This document shows positions 33,366 to 45,093 of a stretch of DNA of 64,000 nucleotides, piece by piece. The notes below the pieces were generated by a model that searched no databases, was not told the DNA's origin, and was given only the letters and a program-made list of their open reading frames with translations. Made by a program: the position numbers and the translations under genes. How positions within the stretch are numbered: the first letter of the stretch is position 1; each line of letters starts with the position of its first letter. The stretch comes from Dictyophora rubrovolvata (lineage: Eukaryota; Basidiomycota; Agaricomycetes; Phallales; Phallaceae), in NCBI GenBank assembly GCA_029959195.1, contig CP114127.1, forward strand, positions 496,001-560,000, written 5' to 3'.

Positions 33366-34096
33366 GGCGTATTATTTTCCTTTTGCGCATAGTGAAGCTT
33401 ACAACGTCCCTGATGAACAAAGAGGATTTCTGACTGATTTCGAGTTTGCTAGAATTGAAGATCCGCAGCTGGAAATTCAACAGACAATAGCTGTCCCTCC
33501 AATTCATACCCCGGGTGGAACCATGACTGCTCTGACAACAAGGAAGCATATGACTTGGCCATTCGTTCAACGTGGTGCTCCCATGACGGTGCGTTGTACC
33601 TCTAATTAACATATCTTTTGCATATATATGGTCACAGGGTACTGTTCAATTCATGGCTTGTGAGCTCATTCATGCTATGATGTGTAGCTGAACTGTAAAA
33701 CATGAGATTTGTCATGATGTTGAATCATTTGTTTGGGTTATTTATTATGCAACACTCCGACATTTAGCGTACGTTGAGCGGCCGCTTCAAGATGTCAACA
33801 TCTCCGATAAAGAGACAATCGAGATTCTTAAAGAAAGTTTCAAAGGTCTATTCGGCTACGTTAATCTCAACAAGATACATAATGCAAGGATGTCAGCCTG
33901 GCACCCAGAACCATTGCTCGGAGAGTCGTTATTCGAGTTGTTCAATGCTCCACTAGTCCAATTCTTTTTAAATCTCCGGGACTACGTGGATATTGAGACT
34001 AGATGTACCAACAAGTCTGAAACTCTCCTGTTTGGTGAAGCTACTTATGACAGCCTGTTCCGCATATTAGATCAAGTGATCACAGGGCTTCGTTAA
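33366..34096 (+). pseudogene. FunK1-like protein kinase, C-terminal part
   Basis: An open exon (33366-33588) after a TAG acceptor reads AYYFPFAHSEAYNVPDEQRG, then FLTDFEFARIEDPQ, where DFE sits at the DFG position of kinases, and ends FVQRGAPMT. A GT-AG intron (about 33588-33638) follows. Next come GTVQFMACELIHAM, HEICHDVESFVWVIYYATL, YVERPLQDVNISDKETIEIL and a C-terminal tail ending ILDQVITGLR at a stop (34096). This is the C-lobe of FunK1, a fungal kinase family expanded in mushrooms. One in-frame stop follows HAMMCS. The N-lobe with the Lys and HxD catalytic loop is absent directly upstream, so the piece is a fragment. Confidence 0.75.
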
Positions 34097-34514
34097 CTTG
34101 TTGATATCAGCAATTGTAAACCTTTTTATACTGTTGCTTCCTCCATCTCATCAGTCTTTGTAATTGAATCAGTGTTATTTAGTAATGATTGACTTATTAC
34201 GCAATGCTTTTTGTGAAGGAATGTACCACTAATGCAGGGTTTCTGTACTTAGAATGGCTCTCCAATGAAATATACTGCTATTTGGAATTAGCGGGATTAA
34301 TTACCTTAAGTTTTGTCTATGATTGAGATGCTCAATTTATGCAAAGCATGTTGTTGTGATTGGACAATGGTTTTGTAGTTGTCCAAATTACATAAAAAAT
34401 TATTCCACGCGTTTTTCAGTAGCTTCTTATCATTGCAAATTATTCTTTTCGTCTTTCCCCTTTCTTCTTTTTCAAACAAACTTTTCATATATATACTTTC
34501 GTTGCCCACATTCA

Positions 34515-37040
34515 GTCTGATTGTATAGTCGATCAGCCAGAGCCTTTCATGGTCTGCAACTCTGAAGATGAATATCTACACTCAGAGGTACATACATCTA
34601 TTTAAAAAGCTACTTCAGGGGTAGTTTCACTAAATCACGATGATGGATTTTTTGCTTCATAAGGTCAGTTCAAGCTCCTACCATGCAAGGGATGTCCTTA
34701 GGTATCCGATGAAGGATGAGCTAGTTGGGAAATTACATTTTGACAGCTCTAATGTCCTTATGAGACTAGGTGTTGATAAGGTTGATGCCACCCTAGTGTT
34801 ACATACGGTGGCCTGAAGCTATTCCGGATAGTTCTGAAGAAGTCCGGACCACTGGGTCAGATGGGAGATGGAGTACTGAAGTATGGGGTGAGGGACTTGG
34901 CTTCAACTTATATGTTGCACCCACTCGCCCAGCTTACGATATCCCTCAATTTCGGAGTATGAGGAAGTACGCAAGTACATACAAGTCCGATGACGTGTGA
35001 TACAACAATGGAGTACAAGTCCACGTCATCAAAGACGACGTGAACGATAAGTACGAGTTGACTCGAACATTAAGTGTCACACCCCACGTGACCCATAGTC
35101 CAAATCCGGACATGTCCGAACTCCGTACTCTATTCCGTCCCACTTCCCGAACTCCGTACTCCACATTCTTGTCTGTACCCCGTATCACAGAATTTCCTTA
35201 TGGGGAATTCTGTCCCGCGCACTTAGCAACAAGGTACTTAGATTATAATATCATCATCTTGGCTTGCACTAGTCAATTCCCACTTTCCCTTATTTGTCAC
35301 TATCCCCATTTACGTAGTTCCGCTCCCTCCTGTATTTAAACCCCAGCTCCCTCAGCTGTGGATCCTCAGTCTGAATATAATCAGTTTAATCAGTTACTCT
35401 CTCATCTCCAGTCTGTCTCGTACTCTTAATCCGTATTGCGTAGTTTGGCTCGGACTTAACGTTTGAGTCAACTCGTACTTATCATTCACGTCGTCTTCGA
35501 CGATGTGGACTTGTACTCCGTCATCATATCACACGTTGTCGGACTTGTACGTACTTGTGTACTTCCTCGTATTCCGAAATCGAGGGATATCGTAAGCTGG
35601 GCGAGTGGGTGCAACATATAAGTTGAAGCCAAGTCCCTCACCCCATACTTCAGTACTCCGTCTCCCGTCTGACCCTGTGGTCCGGACTTCCTCGGAACCA
35701 TCCGGAATAGCTTCGGGCCACCGTACGTAACATTAAGTCCGAGCCAACTACGCAATACGGATTAAGAGTACGAGACGGATTAGAGATGAGAGAGTAACTG
35801 ATTAAACTGATTATATTCAGACTGAGGATCCACAGCTGAGGGAGCTGGGGTTTAAATACATGAGGGAGCGGAACTACGTAAATGGGGATAATGACAAATA
35901 AGGGAAAGTGGGAATTGACTAGTGCAAGCCAAGATGACAACCAGGTACCTTATTACTAAGTGACTGGAATACACATCCCCTTAAGGAAGGTGACTGATAC
36001 GGAGTACAGATGGAGTACGGGTCTCGGAGTTAAGGGGAAATATGGGATATGTAGTACAGGATTCAGAATAGTCTGGGTTTGGACTCTGGGGCATGCAGAG
36101 CATGACACCTAGTCAAAAATTGCCTCAGCCATTTGAACACCAATTCCGGATTTGTCAATGCCAAATAGAAAAGCACTCTTGTTGAAGAGACTCAGACGGA
36201 GAATAAGGAGTTTGATAATAGACAGGAAAAATTGATGATGGATTCTCTTGTTGGTCCTTGTCTTACTATCTTGATAAACAAATTGACTGTTTTACATTAC
36301 AGCATTAGATTTTTGAGATGATCAGGGTGTTTAGACCTGCCACATTTGAAAGAGAGTTGGTTTTCCTCAAAGACAAGGCTAAGCTCAAAGTGGAGGGTGA
36401 TACATTCTCTTTTCCTCAATTTAATGAGGAATTGACTTTTTGCGAAGTGTTAGGTCCCAGAAGTACCATGCATGAAGTCAGCAACGGTGACAAGTACTTA
36501 TGGCGTCATTGACTAGCATTCGTGGGACTGAAGGCATCTTCAAGACAAGGCCTTGTCGGTACTCAGAAGGTCCTAGTGACCAATTTTATGGCTCAGGCTG
36601 CAGATTATGCTTGCCTTCACATGTCTGCACGGCCGTTTCAGCTCTTCTCTATTGGCTTGCTCATCTTCAGTCAAATGTTTTGCGTGGCTGTATTCGACCG
36701 GGACGGTGTTGAATTTTCCAAGATTGAAGATATGTGGGAAAACCTGGGACTCTTTGTTTGCGTTGCGAGGCGTCTTTTCTGTGACATGACCAAGTACGAA
36801 TTGGGGATGGACCCCAATGTCAAGCAACTACCTTTGAATGGTCAAATTTCTCAAGCTTGTCGACACTATGCAATTCAAAACATCCCACACAACCATCACT
36901 CCTACAATGAGGAAGTTGCAAAACTCAGCGAATACCCCACATATTCTATTGAATTCAATGGTGTTACCCATTTCACAATTGGGATGCCCATTTTCTTGTT
37001 GCTTTCACTTTTGGGTAGTGGTATGAATATCTGGAAAGTT
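34515..37040 (+). pseudogene. FunK1-like kinase, N-terminal and middle part, split by an insertion
   Basis: Segments in order: an exon with FMVCNSEDEYLHSE (about 34515-34590), a piece with MKDELVGKLHFDSSNVLMRL (34681-34790), then an inserted LTR-type element (34797-36107). The same frame continues after it with KNCLSHLNTNSGFVN and, past one stop, TQTENKEFDNRQEKLMMDSL. After that come ERELVFLKDKAKLKVEGDTF and AQAADYACLHMSARPFQLFS, followed by FCVAVFDRDGVEFSK and HFTIGMPIFLLLSLLGSGMN. The PFQLF..GLLIF and VFDRDG parts are characteristic of the region before the kinase core in FunK1. The gene is cut at about 37040 by a copia relic. Codon reading is continuous across the 5-bp target site, showing that the insertion hit an exon. 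Confidence 0.7.
34797..36107. mobile_element. LTR-type compound element without coding region
   Basis: The element starts TGTTAC and ends ATGACA. It is flanked on both sides by the direct repeat CCTAG (34792-34796 and 36108-36112), a 5-bp target duplication as made by retroelement integrases. Inside are two modules, each present in both orientations. Module A (34797-35074) recurs inverted at 35455-35732. Module B (35075-35459, starting TGTCACACC) recurs inverted at 35733-36107, where its outer end reads TGTCATGC on the minus strand. No gag or pol remains, so it is a non-autonomous, rearranged relic or a TRIM-like form. Copies of each module differ by about 5-10%, suggesting moderate age. Confidence 0.7.
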
Positions 37041-40000
37041 ACAAATTCCCTGTTACTGCTTTGCATTGCATGTGTGAACTGCTGAAGAATCAATTCAAGA
37101 AAGTATTTAACACCCTTCAAACTCGCACAATCATCGATTCGGGATCAACCACTCATATCGACAATGACCGTTGTAATTTTGATAAGATATCTCCCTCCTC
37201 TTCAAGCCGCATCAATGGTATTGGAGAAAATGATGTCAAAATTGTTGGCCGAGGAAAATCAAATTGACGAATCAAACTGCCAAATGGCAAACCTGCAAAG
37301 CTTAAACTGAAGAACACCTGCTATATCCCTAGCATGTCATTAGGATTAGCATCTGTATCGCGAATGGATGAAGCTGGTTACTACACCTTGTTTGGGCAAG
37401 ATAAGGCTGTATCATTCAAAGCAAATGACGGCAGGAAGCTTATGCAGAATATCCTGAAGAAGGAAGATGTTCAGTTCACTGCAAGCAAAAGATCCAATAG
37501 ATTATATCACCTTGATAAAGCTGAAGACTCTGAAATTGTGAATGTTGCTGAAATATCAAAACTCAAGCAACTGCATCGGAGACTTGGTCACTTGAACTAT
37601 AACCATGTCAAGAAGATCACTAACAAGGAGATGCTTACCAGTATCAAGCTCAACAAGAACAATTTAATGAGCACGCCACCCGTTTGTCCCTGCTATGCAG
37701 TTGGCAAGATCATGCGTGCAATACACCCTCAATCAACGAAATGTGCCGATAAGTATCTTGGTCGTATTTTCTCGGACTTGTGGGGGCCAGCCCCTGTTCA
37801 AACCTCGAAGGGAAGCCAATACATAGTTACCTTCACTGATGACCATACACGTTATGTGTGGGTCTACTTCCTGAGACGTAAGAACGAGGTCTTCAAGACT
37901 TTTACTACTTTTCGAAGCATAGTATTGCATTCAAATCTTCAGCCCCATATACACCTGAGCAAAACGGCACTGCAGAATGACTGAACCAAACCATAATTGA
38001 AAGGGTCAGAACAGTTCTGTACAACACTAAGTTGCCGCTCTCACTTTGGGCAGAAGCAGCTGCCTATGTTGCTTACATGAAGAACTGAAACTACACTCAA
38101 TCCTTAAGCCAATTCAAGACCCTGGTCAAGATGGTCTCTGATCTGAAATCTGAAATTTCACGTTTGCATTGATTTGGTTGTGTAGCATATGTGTTAGATG
38201 AAAACCCTTATCGAACCAAGCTCCAGCCAAAAGGAAAGGCCGGAATATTTGTTGGATATTTGATAACACAGAAGGCTTGGAGAATCTATGATCCTGAAAC
38301 TTGCAAGATTATAACATCGACAAATATTATCTTTGATGACAACACCTGTTGGAAAGAACGGTTAGCTGCTGAGGGGGAGTATAGATATGAAGATTTAAAA
38401 ATTGACTTACAAGATGACACCAGCAGCAAACCACTTGAACAGGAAGACCTGTCCGACAATGATCTACCTCATAGATTAACTCCTACCCCTGATGCTTGTA
38501 TCATTCCCAATGTCCACAACATTTCTGCTGATCTCGTCATCTATGATGTTCCTGACATTGATGTCCCTATACCTGATCCCATACCTCAGGATATTCTGAA
38601 TCTGCATAGAGCACAATGTCAATATCATGCCGATGTAGATAGAGGGAATATCTTACTGGAAGGATCACAGCATTGCACGAAGCAACATGCCAAGGATATT
38701 ATTTGCATGGCTACCCGGAACTTGGGCAGAACCTCTGCAAAACAATATGAGGCCATACCCAAGACTCCTCCCAATCCTCCTGTAGATCCTCCTACTGCCA
38801 ACGAGCAAGATGTCCCAGATCTTGCTAATGACATAGAAGAGCCCAACGGAGACAAATCTGATGGCCTTGGTCTTGACCATGCAAACCTTGTATTGCAAGT
38901 CATCCTGTAGACATATTCTGAAGCGATGAAGTCTGCCAATCAGTCAGAATGGCTTAGTGCAATGGAAGACGAAATCAGTTCAGTCTAATCTCTTGGTACT
39001 TATAAGTTGGTACTACCTCCTGAAGGTCGTGAGGTTATTGGATTGAAATGGGTCTTCAATATCAAGAACGACAATGAAGGGTGTTTACTCAAATATAAGG
39101 CCCGCATTGTTACACTTGGATACCGCCAGAAGCCCAGTGTTGATTTCAGCGACACCTTCGCCCCTGTTGCCAAGATTGAGTCCATTCACCTGCTCTGTGC
39201 AATGGCTGCATCCCTTGACTTCGAGATCCATATTGTTGATATCAGCTCTGCGTTTCTGAACAGTGAACTCCCAAAAGACCAGACTGTGTTCATAAAGCAA
39301 CCTGAAGGCTTTGTGGTTAGCGGAAAGGAAGAGTGGGCATGGGAACTGCAAAAGGCATTCTACGGACTTAAACAAGCCGGTCGTCTGTGGTATTTCAAGC
39401 TTCATTCCATCCTGACAACAATGGGCTTCACGTCCTGCAAGTCTGACCCCTGCATATTCTTCCGATATTTGTCCAACGTGAAAATGATGATCTCTGCACA
39501 TGTTGGCGATCTTGCACTCTACTGCTCCACAGTGGCAGAGACAAAGCATGTCAAGGAACAGCTTTGCAAGCATGTCAAGATCAAGGACCTTGGTGAAATC
39601 TCAAAGTTCCTAGGCATGGAGGTCAGATGCGACCGAAAACGATGAACAATAACATTCACCCACCATACATACATCAGAAAGATCCTGCGCAAATATGGAA
39701 TGGAAAACTGCCACCCAGTATCAACGCCGTTGGAGACAGGACTGCACCTCAGCTTTGCAGATTGTCCATTCACGAACAATGCTATGTCTGACGATCACAA
39801 GATGCAATACCAGAATGCAGTAGGTGCACTGAACTATTGCATGGTCATGACTTGTCCTGACATTTCATTTGCAGTACAGCAAGTCTCCCAGTTCTACAAA
39901 AATCCTGGAGAGAAGCACTGGAAAGCTGTCAAACGGATTTTCAGGTACTTGAAGGGAATGACAGACTATGGACTCACATTAGGCAGCACAGACCTCAAGC

Positions 40001-41149
40001 TCCGTATTGACGCATATTCCGACACCAACTTTGCTAATTCTCTGACAGATGGTCGATCCATATTCGGATACATATTTACTGTCAATAACACTGGTTGTTT
40101 TGTATGGTCATTGAAGAAACAAACAGCGATGGCACTGTTAACAGGTGAGGCAGAGTACTACTCCGCAGTACATGCCAGATGTACCATTTACTGGCTGAAG
40201 CACCTGCTCTCAGAACTTGGTTTCGACTCCCAGAAGCCTATAAAACTCTACATCGACAACACTTTGTCAATAAAAATTATTGAGAATGAAGGAGAAGTGT
40301 CTGCTCGTACCAAACACATCCGGCTTGCCTACCACTGGATCCGGGACACTGTTCATGAAGGGTATCTGTCCCTGAAACATGTCAGCACTCATGACAACCT
40401 ATCCGACATCTTTATAAAGGCTTTACCTGCAGTGAAATACAAGAAGATGGTGAGAAGACTGGGAATCAGTCCTATAGACAGCGATGGCGTGACTGAGGGG
40501 GAGTGTTGAGTTACAGTCACACTGTGACTGCATCACAGTGTATATAGTTACTGTCATGTATTTCATGATTTCCTCCCTTATCTACCCAAAAACAAGTATT
40601 TCCTTTATTCTTTTTTAGTTCCTGCTTGCTTTAATAATCCTTTATTTGTAATGTATCTTATCTTTCAGGAACAGTCAGATGACTTAGTTCCAGGAACCCC
40701 TTTATTTTCTTGTCATCTCTCTCCACTTCCCTATCTCACTATAATTTTCCCTGATCCACTATTATTCATTCACTTCCTTTTTAAGTAATTTCTTATCTTT
40801 CACATGATGTTTCTCTTACTAATGTTTGGAGCTATTTGTAGTTGCTCAAGGTGTATAAATAGGGGCTCATTTCTCTTATAAATTATCTATCTTGTAACTA
40901 CTGTTGTGCACCAAAGTGCTTACCAATCAAATTAGTCTTTTTTCCTCTTATCTTTCTCTATTCTCAAGGACTTAGTAATAAGTCCCTATCTGTCTCTACT
41001 AATTTAAACTTAATTCTTAAGTTAAAATCTTCCTTCAAGTGTCTCACCTTCAATAACAGGACTTTTAGTTGCTGAACAATCCCTAAACAAAACTCTTTTA
41101 TAATTATTAGGAGCTAAGCCTATTCTAAATCTAAAACAAATCCCTCACA
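37041..41149 (+). mobile_element. broken Ty1/copia retrotransposon, 5' truncated
   Basis: A Ty1/copia-family relic lacking gag and the 5' LTR. Recognisable parts in copia order are the protease motif IIDSGSTTHI near 37140, the GAG-pre-integrase/zinc-binding HRRLGHLNY region near 37580, the integrase core (FSDLWGPAPVQTSKGSQY near 37770), reverse transcriptase (about 39010-39650) and RNase H (about 39980-40500). A purine-rich tract (GAGGGGGAG) precedes the 3' LTR at 40504. The coding part is broken, with roughly half a dozen or more interruptions, so the element is not recent. Its left end abuts the FunK1 fragment without a visible target duplication. Confidence 0.9.
40504..41149 (+). repeat. 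3' LTR of the copia relic
   Basis: The LTR begins TGTTGAGTTACAGTC right after the polypurine tract and ends, tentatively, at CCCTCACA near 41149, about 646 bp. A TATA-like element (TGTATAAATAGG) lies at about 40850-40861. No second LTR was found in the window. Confidence 0.65.
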
Positions 41150-41404
41150 GTTACATATGCGCACTGCGCCTATTTCCTCACTCATGTTGAGTACACATAG
41201 TAAGCAATATTCTTTAGGGAATGTACTAGTTTGTCAGCACTGATGAAAGCAGTTTACAATAACACACATTCGGAATACAATGAAACAATAAAAACAAATA
41301 TGGAAAGAGTGGATTTGTATCAAGATCCAGATCTGCTGATAAACCCACTGACCCGATATTACTCCGAATTACGACTCCAAAGATTATGAAAGTTATATCA
41401 CATC

Positions 41405-41811
41405 TGTCAGGGCTACTCACTCAGACTAGAGGGAGGGGATCCTAAGTAAAATGTATTTTGGTAGAAATACTAACTCACCTAGAGGGAGGGGATCCTAAGA
41501 GAACAACTTAGGGATCCCTCCTCTAGGGCTACTAACTATATACTATGAAAAAACGGCGAAGGCCATATGCGGCCTTCGGTTCATGGACTGGGCGCGGATA
41601 CGCGCCGGTCCCGGACTTTTAGCCGGGGCCTAGGCCATGGCTCTGATGGGAACAGGCGCTCAGCACCCGTTGGAGGGAAAGAAGGGAATACAGAAGGAAG
41701 GGGGAATGCAGGAAATGGGATAAAATACGAGAAATAAGGAAATGAATAAGATAAACCAGAACCGAAGATAAACGAAGGAAAATAAGGGGACGACGCTAGC
41801 GTACCCTGACA
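41405..41811 (+). mobile_element. complete MITE copy (407 bp)
   Basis: It begins TGTCAGGGCTACTCACTC and ends GCTAGCGTACCCTGACA, with 8-bp perfect terminal inverted repeats. It carries the doubled GAGGGAGGGGATCCTAAG motif and the GGCCTTCGGTTCATGGACTG segment, and corresponds unit-for-unit to 32282-32687 in reverse. It has no coding capacity. Target duplication is not clear. Confidence 0.8.
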
Positions 41812-41940
41812 AAAATAAGGGCTTAAACCGATACAATCAGAATTGACATAAGTGTTTTTGGACAAGAAGTTATAGATCTTGGCCAAAGAGAAGAGAGTGA
41901 CAGCAAGATGTGGCAGGGTGTAGCATGCAACGGAAAGAAC

Positions 41941-42533
41941 CAGACTCCTACCCAATCGCTTTTCACATTTTAGCGACTATCCCAGGGTGCGGGGTTTTAA
42001 TAATATGGGTGTATATGGGTGTTGTGCGTGAATTTTAGAACTCCGGAACTTTATTGTCACAGAAAATGTGAAAAGACGACTGGCAAAAAATGTTAAGCGA
42101 GTGTGCCATGTTTGGCCCACTGGACACGCAGGTGACGCGTCAACTAAACAAAGCCCACTCCATCGACTCTCCATACACCAGCATATTCCACACCCAATCC
42201 TTGAGTCCTTGCTCCATAGTCCGTCCTTTCATCAATTTTTTTTAACTGTTTTTGTTTTTGCCCACAACCCATTGTTCAGAATCATTTGTTAGCTCATATA
42301 AAACTGATTTTATTCTCCACCTACATCAATCGCGTGCGTCACCTGCATGTCCAGTGGGCCAAACATGGCACACTCGCTTAACATTTTTTGCCAGTTGTCT
42401 TTTCACATTTTCTGCGACAATAAAGTTCCGGAGTTCTAAAATTCACGCACAACACCTATATACACCCATATTATTAAAACCCCGCACCCTGGGATAGTCG
42501 CTAAAATGTGAAAAGCGATTGGGTAGGAGTCTG
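41941..42533. mobile_element. non-autonomous Mutator-like element with long terminal inverted repeats
   Basis: The element is bounded by the 9-bp direct repeat GGAAAGAAC (41932-41940 and 42534-42542). Its arms of about 198 bp (41941-42138 and 42336-42533) begin CAGACTCCTACCCAATCGC and are nearly perfect inverses, for example TGCCATGTTTGGCCCACTGG in both. The 197-bp loop has no open frame. A 9-bp target duplication with long terminal inverted repeats fits the Mutator superfamily (8-11 bp). High arm identity and an exact target duplication suggest a recent insertion. Confidence 0.85.
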
Positions 42534-42542
42534 GGAAAGAAC

Positions 42543-43969
42543 GCACGGGATCATTTTATTACGTAATTTGGTCACCGCAAAACGCCATTGTCCAATCACG
42601 CGCTGTTGCCATCGACAAATAAAACGAGCGATTCGCAAAGAATTTGACAAATGAATTTGTGTTTCACATGCTGCGTGAACTTCAACTCAAGTTTTAAAAT
42701 ACATAAGCAGATTTTGAAGCCATCCATTGTTTTGTACGATAGTTAATTTATCTAAACGGGTGTCCATCTCTGGAGGATAATGGCTATCTCACGGATCGGA
42801 GATCTAAGAAAACGTTGGACACGAAGGCCACAAATGGACACAAAAGCAATTGTTGGACAAACATGGCTCACGGGGCTTCGAAATAATTGAAGCCCGATTT
42901 TATGATTCGGGTTCATGATTTTTTTGTACCAGCTATTGTATGTTCATCGATCGCAATCATCCGAGTGGCTGCCACAAGGTGCGACGTACGAAAACCTAGC
43001 GAGACAAATATACAAATATGGGCTCGAAATCCCTTTGTACTTATTCTTAGCTTACATATATGTAGATTCATCGATCCCTTTGCAGAGCGGCTTCTGATTG
43101 GCACTGACAGAATACAGTGCCATGTGTATGCTGCTGAGTTGAGCGTAGAAGACATCTCCTTGGTCCAAGCGGCAAGTCTTTGGATTACCCAAATCCATGC
43201 GCTATCGGTTAGTTAAATTCTTGACAATGTTTCGTCTCCTCTTGCAGCCTTTTTTAAACGAAACACCTTGTACAAGTGATCCCGGGATTCTACAAACTGT
43301 AATCGGTGCATTTCATTGGCTACAAATTTTTTTCAGCCTGCCTAAGAATCCAACAGCTCATCCGAAGGCTTACGAAAAAAACGTGTGGATATTGCATAAA
43401 TATATTAGTGTAAATAATACCATGATCATGCATGCACGCACGACGTGCACCTACAAAGCAACAGGAAAACAACGACTACGTATGTTCAATTGGCAACGAA
43501 CAGTTGACGAAGGTTTCGGGAAAAGGATTCGAATGGTTCCAATTGTCCAACAACTTGAGTTTTGTGGCCTAGTTGTCACTATTTGAGTTAGCCATGAATA
43601 TTTCTCTTCTGACCCAGTAATCACGTCATACGACAACTGCACAATATCATTCAAAGTATGTGATACTGGGGTATTAAATTAGTTTGAATGTAGATAATTT
43701 CTTATTCAATTACAATAATCAGACAATAAAGGGCAGTGGTTATGACGTTCATATAATGAACTTGTAGTAATTAAGACGCACTAGTAGCATGGAGAGGGGA
43801 AGTATATGGACATGGGAGTGAGTCATTGACAAGCCTGGAAGGATTGTCTCACGAATACAAATTAACGTCATTTTCTACCAACAGAGGGCCCTTGTCACCG
43901 GCCTGCGTGCCAAGGAACAGAGCTGGTCGTCGTTTTAGGACGTGAGCTCCGCGGGAATCAATTTATAGT
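42543..43969. other. stretch without assured gene
   Basis: At about 43090-43586 on the plus strand two open pieces could join across a 40-nt GT-AG gap (AAELSVEDISLVQAASLW, then ILQTVIGAFHWLQIFFSLP). No family is recognised and upstream exons are missing, so I do not call a gene. The rest shows nothing supported. Confidence 0.35.
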
Positions 43970-44870
43970 CTAATCGATATTGTGCCTTTGAAGCTCAGGC
44001 CCAAGGCTGGAGTAATTAGTGGTCTCCTCTGTTTCTTCCTTGTACTTTCGGTCCAATTCCGAGCTTTGCGTATTGAAACGTAGATGGTTATTGGCTTCTT
44101 CCACGCGGTCAAATTCTGCACCACTGAAGAAACATTGGTCAAAGGCGTAGTCAATGTAAAAAAAAAGCCCTCACCAGTTGATACAAACAAATTGTTTCTG
44201 GGCGGGCGTTATGTGTTCATCCACGATGTGATACATAACCCCTTCTTTGGAATGGAAAAAATCAGAATGCCGACATCCGGGAAAAATACTGGCGTAGAAT
44301 TGTCCGATTTGCGTTATGCAATTCTCGAGAGTTCTGGGATGATCGAAAGAATAGATATCTACGCAGGAATGAGGAATATCATGATCGGACTTTAGGGTAT
44401 ATACTCTCAGTCACCTGTAATCCAAATAATTTAATCAACTTACACGTTGATCGCCTTCCTGAAGCGGACAATTTAAATCTGTCGTCTCCAACTCAGGACA
44501 CTCAGCCTCAGGAGAAGGAAGCTCAGTTTTTGGGTAATTAGGTATCGGGGAACTTGTGTCTGGCAAGACCGAGAAAATTTCATCAGAGGTCACCAGTGCT
44601 GTGAACTGTATCTCAACAGCGGTCGGTCGACTCGGATGTTTGTTATTCTGCCACCATTTGACGTTATCGATGTTTTTAAGACGCAACCTCAACCTTCGGT
44701 CTGTATGACATAACGTTCAGGCTAAAACGAAATCTTGAAGATCTGCCACAATACGTACCTCGGTCGTGGCGTTTTAGACCTTGTTCAAGTTGAAGCTTTG
44801 GCAGTCTCAGCGCAGGTGAGTGCTTCAGAAAGACAGAGTTCTTAGGTTTGGTGTATGTGGATGTATACAT
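43970..44870 (-). CDS. uncharacterised 234-aa protein with zinc-finger-like motif
   Basis: Four exons (44870-44759, 44700-44446, 44358-44175, 44123-43970) total exactly 705 nt (234 aa) with GT-AG borders and consistent phases, so the model is strong. The N-terminal third is basic (LKRHDRDRRLRLRLKN). The middle is acidic and proline-rich (YPKTELPSPEAECPELETTD). The C-terminal half has IGQFYASIFPGCRHSDFF, MYHIVDEHITPAQKQ and then CINCGAEFDRVEEANNHLR. That last part resembles a C2H2-type finger, with C-x2-C and a histidine 13 residues later but no clear second histidine. It may bind nucleic acid, which is inference. The protein lies upstream of and divergent from the phosphatidylserine decarboxylase gene, with 223 bp between start codons. 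Confidence 0.7.
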
Positions 44871-45093
44871 CTATCGCATGAGGATGTGGGGATTTCCTAA
44901 TAAACCTTTATATACCATATTGGAGTTTAATCTCCATGGATGCTTTCAGAAGTCAGACCATGGCAGACGGCAAGCAGACGGCAACGACGTTGCTATATAA
45001 TGTAACTGCCAATCAGAAAATTCAAAAATAGATTAGCGGCGCACCACATTCCGTAAGCGTTTGAATCTCCTGTCAATTCCTGGTCAACCTGCA

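Noticed and set aside
36900-37100. 5' LTR of the copia relic
   Set aside because: No sequence matching the TGTTGAG LTR is present upstream; the region is FunK1 coding sequence.
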